Assembly (NCBI GenBank): GCA_020635875.1
Contig: JACJYY010000005.1
Location: 186,001 to 250,000, forward strand
Direction: 5' to 3'
From: Flavobacteriales bacterium
GTDB taxonomy: Bacteria; Bacteroidota; Bacteroidia; Flavobacteriales; Flavobacteriaceae
DNA length: 64,000 bases
The notes beneath the pieces were generated by a model, which was not told the origin of the DNA, made no database searches, and saw only the letters and a list, made by a program, of their open reading frames with translations. Shown here one piece after another: positions 53,518 to 62,862 of this stretch (position 1 is the stretch's first letter; each line of letters opens with the position of its first letter). The translations under genes were made by a program, and so were the position numbers.

Positions 53518-54377
53518 ACCCGTTGTGCATTTTAAATGATGCTAGTTTTAATATTATTGATATTCCTATCAAAGACAAATTTGTTGATATATTGAATAAT
53601 TGTTAGCGAGGTAATTTTAGATAGTATTCTTGTTTTGAACCCTTCAAAAGATTTAGCGTAATTTCTACGTATCATAAATTGGTCACATAATTGAGAGAAT
53701 AAGGTTTCTATTCTCTTCCTTGATTTTCTAAAAACATACGGCTGTTTCTTATAATTATCTTGGTTAATTCTCATAGGAACATCCAATTTGATATTTGCTG
53801 TTTCAAATAAATTAAGTTGGTATTCTGTAGATAAATATCCTCTGTCTCCAATAAGAGTACAATCACTTATTTGATGTTGGATATCTTTTAAATAGTTTAT
53901 GTCATGTACAGAGGCTGGACTAATGTCAATGCTTTTGAATACTCCTTTTACAGAACATATTCCATGTAATTTATAACCATAATATCTCGACTTTTGACTG
54001 GCGTAATATCCTTTATTAGGTTGACTCATAAGTTCTTCTTTACAAATCTTTGAACGAGAACTTCTTGATAGTTTACAAATCTCTAAAGGCATGCTGTCTA
54101 CAATATAATAGTCTTCAAATTCATTAAAAACATGGGATAATTTTGAACGAATTAATTCAATATAAGGAAACTGCTTTCTCTTTCGTCTATTATAAACGCT
54201 ACGTTCTATTTTTGAAGAAAGTGAAATGGGTAATTTTCTAAATAAATCCGTTTCACTATCAAAACCTAAATATTCAGCAGTCAAATTAAGACTGATTAAC
54301 TCTAAATCTAAAAGTTTAGGTTTGCGCCTTTGATAAGGCAATATTAATATTTTGTTAATGACCTGATGAAAATCATA
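53518..54377 (-). mobile_element. IS982-family insertion sequence remnant, one end missing
   Basis: The 3' end of the element is present, with a terminal-repeat-like ACCCGTTGTGCAT at 53518-53530 just past the transposase stop. I find no inverted copy (ATGCACAACGGGT) on the other side up to pepP, so the 5' end is lost. The boundary falls between about 54377 and the pepP promoter at 54424. Confidence 0.75.
53532..54377 (-). pseudogene. IS982 family transposase, N-terminally truncated
   Basis: The frame contains the IS982 DDE-type features VDSMPLEICKLSRSSRSK, GYKLHGICSVKGVF, LIGDRGYLS and RIETLFSQLCDQFMIRRN. Family-like residues continue upstream of the first plausible start as DFHQVINKILILPYQRR. 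Above them the frame runs to an in-frame TGA at 54414-54416 without any ATG, and the normal N-terminus is missing. The start is therefore lost and the element is unlikely to move by itself. Confidence 0.82.
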
Positions 54378-54423
54378 TCGTTTGATTATATAAACCTCTA
54401 TCTCATTTTCCCTTCAAATTCTT

Positions 54424-54431
54424 TACTTTTG
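54424..54431 (+). promoter_or_regulatory. pepP -7 box
   Basis: TACTTTTG, 20 bases before the pepP ATG. It lies just outside the IS remnant boundary, so the promoter seems to have survived the insertion or deletion. Confidence 0.55.
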
Positions 54432-54451
54432 AAGATGAAATTGTAGCCTTT

Positions 54452-55744
54452 ATGAAATACCTCCCATTAGATTCTCAACTTTTTATCAAAAACCGGAAGA
54501 AATTTGGCGCAAAGCTTAAACCCAACAGTCTGGCGGTTTTTAACTCTAATGACATTTATCCTGTGAGTGCGGATAGCACCTTGCCGTTTCAACAACACAG
54601 TGATATTTTATATTTATCAGGGATTGATCAAGAGGAGAGTATATTAGTTCTGTTCCCTAATGCGAAAGACCCAAAGCATCGTGAGATGCTGTTCATGAAA
54701 GAAACCAACGAACATATCGCGATATGGGAAGGACATAAATTGACCAAAGAAGAAGCTGCAACATTATCTGGCATCCAAACGGTGTATTGGTTACAAGACT
54801 TTGAGAAGGTATTCAAATCTCTTTTGGCGGAAGCCGAAAATATTTACCTCAACACTAACGAACATCCTCGTCACGCTACAGAAACAGAAACGCGTGAAGA
54901 TCGCTTTATCAAAAATCACAAGGATTTATTTATCAAGCTCAACATTGAAAAAAGCAATCCTATTTTACATCAGATAAGAGCCATTAAGGAACCTGAAGAA
55001 ATAACGACCATACAGCATGCTTGCAACATTACAGAAAAAGGGTTCAGACGTGTATTGCCTTTTGTAAAACCAGGGGTTGCAGAATATGAAATTGAGGCCG
55101 AATTTATTCATGAGTTTATTCGTAATCGTTCCAAAGGTTTTGCTTACACGCCTATCATTGCATCAGGCTTAAATGCAACCGTTTTACATTACATCGAAAA
55201 CAATCAGATCTGTCAATCAGGCGACTTATTGTTAATGGATGTAGCCGCTGAATATGCCAATTACAGTAGTGATTTGACCCGTACCATTCCTGTTTCTGGT
55301 CGGTTTACCCAAAGACAAAAAGATGTATATAATGCTGTCTTACGTGTAAAAAATTATGCTACATCTTTGCTTAAGCCAGGTTTGTTGTTCAAAGAGTATA
55401 ATGAAGCGATTGGTGAAATGATGACTAAGGAACTGCAAGATTTAGGCTTATTATCTAAATCTGATGTTCAAAATCAAACAGAAGAAAAACCTGCTTATAA
55501 AAACTACTTTATGCATGGGACATCTCATTTTTTGGGGCTTGACACCCACGATTATGGCGACACCACACAACCAATGCAAGTCAATATGGTCCTAACTGTA
55601 GAACCAGGAATTTATATCCCTGAAGAAAATATGGGTATTCGTCTAGAGGATAATGTCGTTATTCAGGAACAAGGAGAACCAATTAATTTGATGAAAAATA
55701 TCCCTATCGAAATTGAGGAAATTGAAGAATTAATGAATGCCTGA
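54452..55744 (+). CDS. pepP: Xaa-Pro aminopeptidase (aminopeptidase P family)
   Basis: The 430 residues have an N-terminal AMP_N domain (about 1-130) and a pita-bread M24B catalytic domain. It releases the N-terminal residue before proline in the cytoplasm. The two-metal ligands are visible: Asp in LLMDVAAEY and SSDLTRT, His in HGTSHFLGLDTHD, Glu in TVEPGIYIP and RLEDNVV. It converges with the broken DUF1016 gene 15 bases away. Confidence 0.94.
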   Translation: MKYLPLDSQLFIKNRKKFGAKLKPNSLAVFNSNDIYPVSADSTLPFQQHSDILYLSGIDQEESILVLFPNAKDPKHREMLFMKETNEHIAIWEGHKLTKEEAATLSGIQTVYWLQDFEKVFKSLLAEAENIYLNTNEHPRHATETETREDRFIKNHKDLFIKLNIEKSNPILHQIRAIKEPEEITTIQHACNITEKGFRRVLPFVKPGVAEYEIEAEFIHEFIRNRSKGFAYTPIIASGLNATVLHYIENNQICQSGDLLLMDVAAEYANYSSDLTRTIPVSGRFTQRQKDVYNAVLRVKNYATSLLKPGLLFKEYNEAIGEMMTKELQDLGLLSKSDVQNQTEEKPAYKNYFMHGTSHFLGLDTHDYGDTTQPMQVNMVLTVEPGIYIPEENMGIRLEDNVVIQEQGEPINLMKNIPIEIEEIEELMNA

Positions 55745-55759
55745 TTATGAAGAAAGAAT

Positions 55760-56781
55760 TTACTTCATCAACTTTTCTAAACTTTTAGCTATTTCTTCTG
55801 TAGTAGGCAATAGGTTTTTCATTGAATTTGGCAACTCTTCTTTTAAACTATATGTAGCGACTCCCATTGGGCTATTCATATCTTTTAGTGCGTATTCTAC
55901 TGTGGTACGTTCCTTTTCTTTACAAATGATAATTCCTATCGCCGGATTTTCATCTTCTGTTTTTTCGGTTTCATTTAAAGCCGTGAGATAAAACTGTAAT
56001 TTTCCTGCGTATTCAGGTTTAAATTTTGTAGTTTTTAATTCTATAGCGATTAATGATTTTAAACGCCTATGATATAATAGGATGTCGATGTAAAACTCTT
56101 CTGTCCCTACTTTTAGTTTGTGTTGATTACCAATAAAGGCAAAATCAGTTCCCATTTCCATTAAAAAGGTCCGAATATTTCTAATGAGCTGTAACTCCAT
56201 TTCTCGCTCTCCATAGTTTTCGCTCATTTCTAAAAAATCAAAGCTATAACTGTCTTTTACGGCTAACTTTGCTTGGTGCTTGTATTTCTCTGCTAAGGCG
56301 GTATCAAAATTGGTTTGATTCATCAAAAAGCGTTGATATGCATTACCTTCTATTTGATGAATTAACACATTTTAGTCCATCCGTATTTCTTGGTCATTTT
56401 GATGTAAAACTCCCGCTCTAAATCGTCTTTACATTTTTCTAATATCAATATATTATGACTCCATCCTATTTCTGCAACCAATGGTTGCAGTTTTTCATTT
56501 TGATGGTAACAATTATAAAACTTACTCATATTCCAAAGGTTTCTACTTGAAAACCCTTTTACTCCTACAAATTCTTTTTGAAGGTCTTGCGATAAATTTT
56601 CCACTATGGATTTACCCCATCCAAGTTGTTCTTGTTTTTCTACGATGGACTTTCCTAACACCCAATACAATTGAATTAATTGCTTATTTACTTGCTTTAA
56701 AGCTTCGTATTGTGATTGGTATACTTGCTCTTTTATCTCCTGTAAAAAAGCGGTGTATTCTGTTTTGTTGATAATATCCAT
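55760..56781 (-). pseudogene. DUF1016/YhcG-type PD-(D/E)XK nuclease, split by a frameshift
   Basis: Two overlapping frames make one protein of about 340 residues. The upstream part (56781 down to 56362) is the DUF1016 N-terminal domain (QLYWVLGKSIVEKQ, GFSSRNLWNMSKFY) and ends KKYGWTKMC. The downstream part starts LIHQIEGNAYQRF and holds the nuclease core FYIDILLYHRRLKSLIAIELK. Intact family members read GWTKNVLIHQIE; adding one A in the AAAA run near 56373-56376 restores this. Proteins of this family appear in accessory and defence-related loci. It could be a true inactivation or a sequencing error. Confidence 0.85.
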
Positions 56782-56870
56782 AACCACAAAGTTATTGATT
56801 TTACCTTTTAAATCTCACCATCCAAAACCTTTAAAATAGATTAATTAAAAGAAAACATAAAGTGATAAAT

Positions 56871-57026
56871 TTACAATTTCGCTTTCGCAAAAATTTTTGA
56901 AGCAGTTGAAACTTGTTTAGAAAAATCAACAGACGATTTTCGAGCTGTACTTTCATCCACTTTCTTAATGAAGTCAGATGCAGCTTTTTTTCTTAAAATC
57001 GGTATTGATTTAATCGCAATTGCCAT
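56871..57026 (-). CDS. Small basic 51-residue protein (unrecognised, not in usual size range)
   Basis: The frame from ATG 57024-57026 to TAA encodes MAIAIKSIPILRKKAASDFI and then a Lys/Ser/Ala-rich stretch ending KIFAKAKL. The pattern (IKSIP start, DFSKQ, KAKL end) resembles small antitoxin-like proteins of Bacteroidota, but this is from memory and weak. Promoter TTG-N19-TATCTCTG lies directly upstream, which supports the gene. No toxin gene follows; the next gene downstream is the broken DUF1016 nuclease. Confidence 0.55.
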   Translation of the reverse strand: MAIAIKSIPILRKKAASDFIKKVDESTARKSSVDFSKQVSTASKIFAKAKL

Positions 57027-57049
57027 GATTTTTCTATCTATTTACCTTG

Positions 57050-57079
57050 CAGAGATACTTTAAAATTCGTAAGAAACAA
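57050..57079 (-). promoter_or_regulatory. Promoter of the 51-residue gene
   Basis: On the minus strand TTG (57077-57079), 19 bases, then TATCTCTG (57050-57057), one base off TAnnTTTG. The -33 part overlaps the terminator stem of the upstream gene. Confidence 0.45.
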
Positions 57080-57119
57080 AAAGAATAATTAGGGCTAACT
57101 CATAATTATTCTTTTTGTT
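57075..57119 (-). terminator. Terminator of the 57133-58841 gene pair
   Basis: Perfect 17-base arms (57075-57091 and 57103-57119) with an 11-base loop, 13 bases past the stop. The minus strand continues with a T-rich tail. Confidence 0.85.
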
Positions 57120-57132
57120 GTTATGGCTTCAT

Positions 57133-57762
57133 TTAATCTGTATTACTTATCAAACTAAATTTTACAGTATTTTCCACATCAATGATTTTGGTAAAATCAA
57201 TATCAACCAAAAAATCTGTTATGACAATTGACGTTTCACAAAATGAATTATAAAACTCCATAAATCTTTTGTCCATTAACATATTCTTGATTAATGCCTC
57301 AATATTGTCTCTTGAAGAAAAATCAATCTCTGGAAAAATTTGCAAAATGTACGTTTTTGCTTCTTCAATTATTTGAGTAAGAGACGTATTTAGCTCCCTA
57401 GCAGTTCTTCCATACCTCTTACAAATATCTATTAACACTTTCCATATTGTCCAATATATATTGGAATCCTTAACGAAAAGTTCAAAACTGATTTCCAAGA
57501 TATAATAAACTCCCTTCTTCCACATAGAATCAACTTCTAACATATTGTAACTTAACATTTTCGCAATTGGAGTCAACCTCCCTTTATTTTTTATATACTC
57601 AGACTGAGACATTATCAAAATCACTTTGTGAATTTCATTGATATTACCAATGAGACTCTCCATTGCTTCTAAAGTCAATTTATCATCATACAAATCTTTA
57701 AATGTTAACCGCACATTTACTTTAACTGTGTCCTTTCCATGGTAATAATAGTAGTAATACAT
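57133..57762 (-). CDS. Uncharacterised 209-residue protein
   Basis: It begins with a run of tyrosines (MYYYYYYHGKD) from repeated TAT/TAC codons. The rest is soluble and mostly helical with no known motif (KVLIDICKRYGRTARELN). It starts 2 bases after the lipoprotein gene's stop and shares its transcript; a strong terminator follows. Codon and base use look like the neighbours. Function unknown. Confidence 0.7.
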   Translation of the reverse strand: MYYYYYYHGKDTVKVNVRLTFKDLYDDKLTLEAMESLIGNINEIHKVILIMSQSEYIKNKGRLTPIAKMLSYNMLEVDSMWKKGVYYILEISFELFVKDSNIYWTIWKVLIDICKRYGRTARELNTSLTQIIEEAKTYILQIFPEIDFSSRDNIEALIKNMLMDKRFMEFYNSFCETSIVITDFLVDIDFTKIIDVENTVKFSLISNTD

Positions 57763-57764
57763 TT

Positions 57765-58841
57765 CTACAAGTGTTTATAAATTGGATCGTACTGACTTAA
57801 ATCAATTTTTTCTCCAGGCTCTGTAAATAGACCTGGGGTTTCAAACACCTCAATATCACTTATATCGGATAACTGCAAACTAAGAGAATTCAAACCATTT
57901 TTCATGATTTGACCTTTAATTTTAGCTGAAATTAAGCAAAGCTCTGTCTTCCCTCTACCTGCAATTTTCTCAAAGTCTTCTTTTGAAATATACTTAAAAC
58001 GTCCTCTTTTCAAATCTTCAATTATGGTTGAATAAATCCCAGTATTTCTAGTATATTCAAGCTTTTTTGAATACCAATCATATCTAGTTGTTGGCTGCCT
58101 GTAATTTTCGAAGTATGCACTAGTTTCTTTTATGTGTTCACCATTATAATAGTCATAATAAACAGTTGGCCCTTTTATTAATTCTCCAATATGTCTAGCA
58201 CTTTTCATGTTCTTATGAGTAAGACCATCAATATATTGAAGACTATCAACATCCCATACTAAATCTTCTTTCAATTCAACAGGGTTTTTTAGTTTGTTTA
58301 AAATTTCCTTCTTCATTTTATCTTTCTCCATGAATAGCCCAAAACCAACATCTTTGTATGCCTGTTGATCAAATCCTTCAAATCTGTAATCATTGCCATT
58401 ATCTCCAAATCCGATTATATCGTCCCTATAGAACACCTTAGACAAAAACACTTTTTCTATCGTAATATCAGCTTTCCAATACTTGTAATAGTTGTCCTCA
58501 GATCCCTCTACTTCATTTCTTAATTCTGACAACGTTGAAAACGTATAGGTCGGATAAACAAACTCTTCTCCTTCGATATTGATAAATTCTTTATTTCGAA
58601 TTGCCTTCAAAGCTTCTTCGCCGCAGCTAATTATCATTGCTCGAGCTTCTGCGTTGTTTTCGAACTCATCAATGATTTCCTCACACGGCAAACGTAAATC
58701 TTGTTTGCTTGTTAATTTTAGTCCTTGTTCAATATAAGTATTTGCTGCTTTCTTAATACAATGACATGCTTCTTCAGGTTTAGAGGAACAGGAAAGAATT
58801 AAACTTGAAACTACTGCAATCAAAAAAAATCTCTTTTTCAT
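57765..58841 (-). CDS. Uncharacterised lipoprotein, 358 residues
   Basis: A lipoprotein signal peptide ends at LILSC (about residue 18). After it come paired cysteines (CHCIKKAANTY, LPCEEIID, ISCGEE) that recall small Bacteroidota envelope proteins, then a long region without recognised domains. It should be anchored in the inner or outer membrane. First of a two-gene operon. A box TAGTTTTT close to TAnnTTTG lies just upstream. Confidence 0.75.
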   Translation of the reverse strand: MKKRFFLIAVVSSLILSCSSKPEEACHCIKKAANTYIEQGLKLTSKQDLRLPCEEIIDEFENNAEARAMIISCGEEALKAIRNKEFINIEGEEFVYPTYTFSTLSELRNEVEGSEDNYYKYWKADITIEKVFLSKVFYRDDIIGFGDNGNDYRFEGFDQQAYKDVGFGLFMEKDKMKKEILNKLKNPVELKEDLVWDVDSLQYIDGLTHKNMKSARHIGELIKGPTVYYDYYNGEHIKETSAYFENYRQPTTRYDWYSKKLEYTRNTGIYSTIIEDLKRGRFKYISKEDFEKIAGRGKTELCLISAKIKGQIMKNGLNSLSLQLSDISDIEVFETPGLFTEPGEKIDLSQYDPIYKHL

Positions 58842-58897
58842 AATTAAAGGTTTTAAAAACTACTCGCCCCTCAGCAGTATGTTTATTTAACAAAAAA

Positions 58898-59054
58898 AGC
58901 GTGAGACAGTTGCTAATACTCGTACTTGAGGGAGTCGAAGCCCTAACCTACAAAGCAAAGCAATGCTCACGCCGAAACGTGAGCGTTATGCCTAAACTTC
59001 CCTGTAGGTTTTTGAACTTTCGACTTTTCAAGTACAGGATTTTTAGCAAACGCT
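58898..59054. repeat. Large imperfect palindrome (157 bases, nested paired arms)
   Basis: Paired blocks from outside inward: AGCGT 58898-58902 with ACGCT 59050-59054; TTGCTAA 58910-58916 with TTAGCAA 59043-59049; TACTTGA 58923-58929 with TCAAGTA 59028-59034; AGTCGAA 58933-58939 with TTCGACT 59019-59025; AACCTACA 58945-58952 with TGTAGGTT 59003-59010; GCTCACG 58965-58971 with CGTGAGC 58978-58984. It is more GC-rich than its surroundings. It may be a MITE-like element, a structured RNA or an integron attC-like site. Confidence 0.7.
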
Positions 59055-59270
59055 ATATTTTAATTTTTTACCTCTTTATTTTAATTCATATAATCTCTAT
59101 TTCTTAAACATCTTTTTTTAATCATCAACCCAACATGAATCACTTTAACCATTCTTTAGCTTTTTCTGGATTGGCTTAATGGTATTCCATTCTCTCAAAG
59201 GTAAATATTTAGTTTTAAAAAATTTGACCCTCCAATGAATTATCTATTATTTTGCATTAAATCACTTGAC
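59055..59270. other. Remaining part of the 429-base gap before the hydrolase gene
   Basis: Very AT-rich sequence with T-runs. I see no convincing frame, RNA gene or perfect TAnnTTTG box; TATTTTG at about 59254-59260 is one base short of the consensus and might serve the hydrolase gene. Confidence 0.5.
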
Positions 59271-60053
59271 ATGGCAAGTATCATCTACAAAAACACCAAA
59301 CTATCATTTACCGACTCAGGAAAAGGTAACGCTCTTGTCCTACTGCATGGTTTTTTGGAAAACCAAAGCATGTGGAATGCTTTTATTCCAGAGTTAAGTA
59401 AAAGAAATAGAGTCATCACAATTGATTTATTAGGTCACGGTGAGTCAGAATGTACTGGATATATTCATACTATGGAAGAAATGGCAGAACATGTTTATGC
59501 TGTTTTGAAATCTTTACGACTCAGAAAAGTAAGTCTAGTCGGTCATTCCATGGGTGGTTATGTGAGTTTGGCTTTCGCCGAAGCGTACCCTCAAATGACT
59601 CGAAAAGTGATGCTCCTCAACTCTACAGCCAAAGAAGATGACCCTGAGCGAAAATTAAACAGAGACAGAGCTGTTAAAGCTGTTCAAACCAACCGCGAAA
59701 CTTTTATTCAAATCGCTATTCCCAATTTATTTAGTGAAGCCAATAGAGAGTGTTTTAAAAAGTCCATCAAAGCAACAACATCCGAAGCCTTAAAGACACC
59801 TTTACAAGGGGTAATCGCAGCCATCAAAGGCATGAAAGTCAGAAAAGACCGTATGTCACTAGTTGAAAACCCAGAACTTCCTGTTACTATTGTAATTGGT
59901 CAAAATGACCCTGTTTCCAATTATCTTACATTTAAGCAAATACAATTCACTCCAAATGTCTCGGCCATTGAATTACCAGATGGGCACATGAGTCATATCG
60001 AAAACACCCAAGAGGTTGCTGAAATTTTAGCTGAATTTGCTAAACTTAAATAA
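59271..60053 (+). CDS. Alpha/beta hydrolase
   Basis: About 260 residues. The oxyanion segment LLHGFLENQSMW, nucleophile elbow GHSMGG, Asp in VIGQNDPVS and His in DGHMSHIENT form a full catalytic set. It is cytoplasmic, with no signal peptide, and the substrate is unknown. The start MASIIYKNTKLSFTDSGKG fits the family N-terminus; an upstream ATG at 59235 would add 12 unmatched residues and would place the promoter-like TATTTTG inside the gene. Its stop overlaps that of the convergent AddB-like gene by 8 bases. Confidence 0.88.
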   Translation: MASIIYKNTKLSFTDSGKGNALVLLHGFLENQSMWNAFIPELSKRNRVITIDLLGHGESECTGYIHTMEEMAEHVYAVLKSLRLRKVSLVGHSMGGYVSLAFAEAYPQMTRKVMLLNSTAKEDDPERKLNRDRAVKAVQTNRETFIQIAIPNLFSEANRECFKKSIKATTSEALKTPLQGVIAAIKGMKVRKDRMSLVENPELPVTIVIGQNDPVSNYLTFKQIQFTPNVSAIELPDGHMSHIENTQEVAEILAEFAKLK

Positions 60054-62796
60054 GTTCTTCCTCAAAAGGAATGGCTGGGTTTAAGATTTCATTGATAAGC
60101 TCAACCAATTCGTTTAGATAGAACTGTAAAGTTTCTTCTGTGATTTCAGTGGTCTTTTCTCTTCCTACTTTGAAAGCATAGGGCATAAAACCGTTGGCTA
60201 AATTCTTGAAGGAAATGATTCCTGCTTCTAACTTTTGGTCTTTCACTTTATCTGCATACAAAAAAGCATAAGCCAAAATTTGTATGACCTTATCATGTTC
60301 AATAGAAATTAGTTTCCCCCAATCTTCTAAGATTAACTTTCCTGGCTCGACTTTACCTGTTTTATAATCTATTATCCGAATTGTACCGTTGCGTTCTTCA
60401 ATACGATCCACTTCCCCTTTAATGGTTACATCAAATGGCAATTTTTTGTGCGATAGCGTTTTTTCGAGCTTTTGCTCTAAAGCTAAAACCTTAATGGAAT
60501 CTCCTCCTTTGATGGCTTCTTCTTCTAATCTGAGTAAGTTTTGAATATTTCTTTTGGCTACTTCAAAAGCAATCAAATTTTTACCATTGCTAATATCTCC
60601 TTCTAAAAATTCATTTTTGAATTGCTCCTCTACCACTTCTTCTACCTTGGATTTCATTTCAGCAACATGGCTAATGGTTAAAAACTGATCAAGATATGGG
60701 GTGTATAACTTTTCTAAACTTTTATGAATAATCGTCCCCAATGTATTGACCGCAATTTCTTCTTCTACATCATCTGACTCTGACAATCCTAGTACTTTTT
60801 GATAATAAAACTGTATAGGATTACGGAGATAATTGGTAAGTGCGGATGGCGAAAAACCACTGTTTGCAATTTCATGCAACCTCTCAATTACTGTATCCGT
60901 TTTTTCAATTACAACTGGCGTATAAGCCTTAGCTGGTATTTTAGGGGCGTATATTTCGTGTGAGACTCTATGATTCTCTTGTTTTTCTATTTCGAGTTGA
61001 GTAATAAAACGACTCTTTTCACCTGCATCCAGTCCTTCGGACTCTGTATTATAAAACAAATGAATGTTTTGTGCACGGGAAATCATATGATAGAAGTGAT
61101 AGGTATAGATGGCATCCTTTTCCTTATAGGTAGGTAAGCCTAATTCTAACTTCACATCATAGGGTATAAAAGACTGCGTTGTTTTACCTGCTGGTAAGGT
61201 TCCTTCATTTAATGAGGTTATAATAATGTTTTTGAAGTCCAGCGTTCGAGATTCCAAAACTCCCATTATTTGTAAACCTCCTAGAGGTTCTCCCTCAAAA
61301 GACACTTCGGCTTGTTGTATGGTTTGCTTGTACAACTGATACAATAATTTAACATCATTCACTTGGGTGTAGGTGTCAAAATAATTTTTGAGTCTGATAA
61401 AGACGTTGTACAAGGTATACAAATACACTTGGGTCAACCGCTGATTAGATTCTGAAAGGTTGAGTTGCTCCTTCAACAAGTTAACTACTTCAAAAAGTCG
61501 TTCCAAGGTATCAGTAGCACTCGTATTCCAAGGTCTAAAAAACACGTCAACAAACAGCTTCTCTACTTTGGATTCTTCCAATATGTTGCACAATCTTTCA
61601 TATCCAATAAATGAAATGTTTTGTTTTTTGATATAAGTAGAGACTGCTTCCGTGTCAAAAAGTAACGCTATAACAGGATGCAACAATATATCTTGCAACT
61701 CTTTATAATAAAACACATAAGATTTCCCTCTAGATTGAGCATTCAAATGCAATTTGAACAACTTATCAAAAAACACCTGAATGGGATTGTTTTTGGCAGG
61801 CAATCCCATCGTGATATTGACCTTATCAACACTGTCTGGCAAAGCATTTAGCAGTGGTTCTAATAGGTTTTCATCCCCTAGTACAATAGCTGTATCTGAT
61901 AGTTCCTCAGGATTAATTTTGTCAATGATGGCTCCTACTATTTTGGCTTGACCAACAGTCTTAGGCGTACCAATAATAGTTATATTCTTAGGTGCCTGAA
62001 AGTCTTTTACAATCCGCTCAAAAGGATGTGATTTATAATATTTCCAAGTGGATATTATTTTACGAGCAAAATATCCCGCTTCATGAAACGAATCATTGAC
62101 AAAGGTCGCATCTATATCCCATAATATCTCCGCCTTTTGCTCTAAAGCCAATCGCTGAAAAAGTTTTTCTTCGGCTGCATTTAAAGCATTAAAACCAGCA
62201 AAAAGTATGGGAGATGTTAAATTGGCTACATAAGAATCTAAACACTGAATAGACTCTCTGTAGATCATTCCTTGATATCCCTTATTTTGATTTTTTAATT
62301 TTGAATAAAGCAGCGCATAATAATTGGATAAACGGTCGTAAAAAGCTAAATAATTGGTAATTAATGGCGTATGATTTTGCACATCTAACGACCAATGTTT
62401 GATATCTTCTATATCTTTTAGATAACCCAAAACATGATTGGGATCCAGTAGGTAACGATCAATTTCGTTAAAGTCTTGTAACAAGGTTACTGCCCAACTC
62501 GAAAATTTTTCAAAATCCTGCAGGGCGTCCTTAGGCGTACACGATTGATACACCTCATAAAACTCAAACAACAACTCGATATTGTCCACCGATTGCATGC
62601 CTGTAATGGTATGCAACAACTCCTCGATACTACAAATGGTCGGACTAAAGACAGGTGTATTTACCTGCTTTTTGAGTGATGACTCTAAAAAGACTTTGGC
62701 TCTTTTATTAGGCAAAACCACAATCAATTCATCTAACCTCTCTTTATAGTTAGACAAGATTTGTTGAGCCAGATAATTAATAAAAGAATTGTCCAT
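60046..62796 (-). CDS. AddB-like PD-(D/E)XK nuclease family protein
   Basis: About 916 residues. The N-terminal part is helicase-like but lacks a clear Walker A (LIVVLPNKRAKVFLE), as in AddB of Bacteroidota. The C-terminal PD-(D/E)XK nuclease domain reads SPSALTNYLRNPIQFYYQK, NTLGTIIHKSLEKLY, and IKGEVDRIEE with IIDYKTGKV (catalytic Asp and Asp-x-Lys type). With AddA it processes double-strand breaks for recombination and also degrades foreign linear DNA. No addA gene is in the window. Start taken at the ATG 62794-62796. Confidence 0.85.
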   Translation of the reverse strand: MDNSFINYLAQQILSNYKERLDELIVVLPNKRAKVFLESSLKKQVNTPVFSPTICSIEELLHTITGMQSVDNIELLFEFYEVYQSCTPKDALQDFEKFSSWAVTLLQDFNEIDRYLLDPNHVLGYLKDIEDIKHWSLDVQNHTPLITNYLAFYDRLSNYYALLYSKLKNQNKGYQGMIYRESIQCLDSYVANLTSPILFAGFNALNAAEEKLFQRLALEQKAEILWDIDATFVNDSFHEAGYFARKIISTWKYYKSHPFERIVKDFQAPKNITIIGTPKTVGQAKIVGAIIDKINPEELSDTAIVLGDENLLEPLLNALPDSVDKVNITMGLPAKNNPIQVFFDKLFKLHLNAQSRGKSYVFYYKELQDILLHPVIALLFDTEAVSTYIKKQNISFIGYERLCNILEESKVEKLFVDVFFRPWNTSATDTLERLFEVVNLLKEQLNLSESNQRLTQVYLYTLYNVFIRLKNYFDTYTQVNDVKLLYQLYKQTIQQAEVSFEGEPLGGLQIMGVLESRTLDFKNIIITSLNEGTLPAGKTTQSFIPYDVKLELGLPTYKEKDAIYTYHFYHMISRAQNIHLFYNTESEGLDAGEKSRFITQLEIEKQENHRVSHEIYAPKIPAKAYTPVVIEKTDTVIERLHEIANSGFSPSALTNYLRNPIQFYYQKVLGLSESDDVEEEIAVNTLGTIIHKSLEKLYTPYLDQFLTISHVAEMKSKVEEVVEEQFKNEFLEGDISNGKNLIAFEVAKRNIQNLLRLEEEAIKGGDSIKVLALEQKLEKTLSHKKLPFDVTIKGEVDRIEERNGTIRIIDYKTGKVEPGKLILEDWGKLISIEHDKVIQILAYAFLYADKVKDQKLEAGIISFKNLANGFMPYAFKVGREKTTEITEETLQFYLNELVELINEILNPAIPFEEELI

Positions 62797-62809
62797 ACAC
62801 AAACATAAA

Positions 62810-62838
62810 AAAAGTGCCTCGTAAAACGAGGCACTTTT
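62810..62838 (-). terminator. Terminator of the OmpA-like gene
   Basis: Perfect 13-base arms AAAAGTGCCTCGT (62810-62822) and ACGAGGCACTTTT (62826-62838), 24 bases past the stop, with a long T-run on the minus strand. Confidence 0.95.
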
Positions 62839-62862
62839 AAAAATATATGAATCCCAATAGTT

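Noticed and set aside
58923..58960. tRNA T-arm-like stretch (minus strand GGGCTTCGACTCCC)
   Set aside because: The stem does not pair with correct geometry, and no anticodon arm, D-arm or acceptor stem can be built around it.
58901..59107. Plus-strand frame of 68 codons within the palindrome region
   Set aside because: It starts with GTG, runs through the paired arms and ends in an AT-rich hydrophobic stretch. No promoter, no family resemblance, and the base pairing explains the sequence better.
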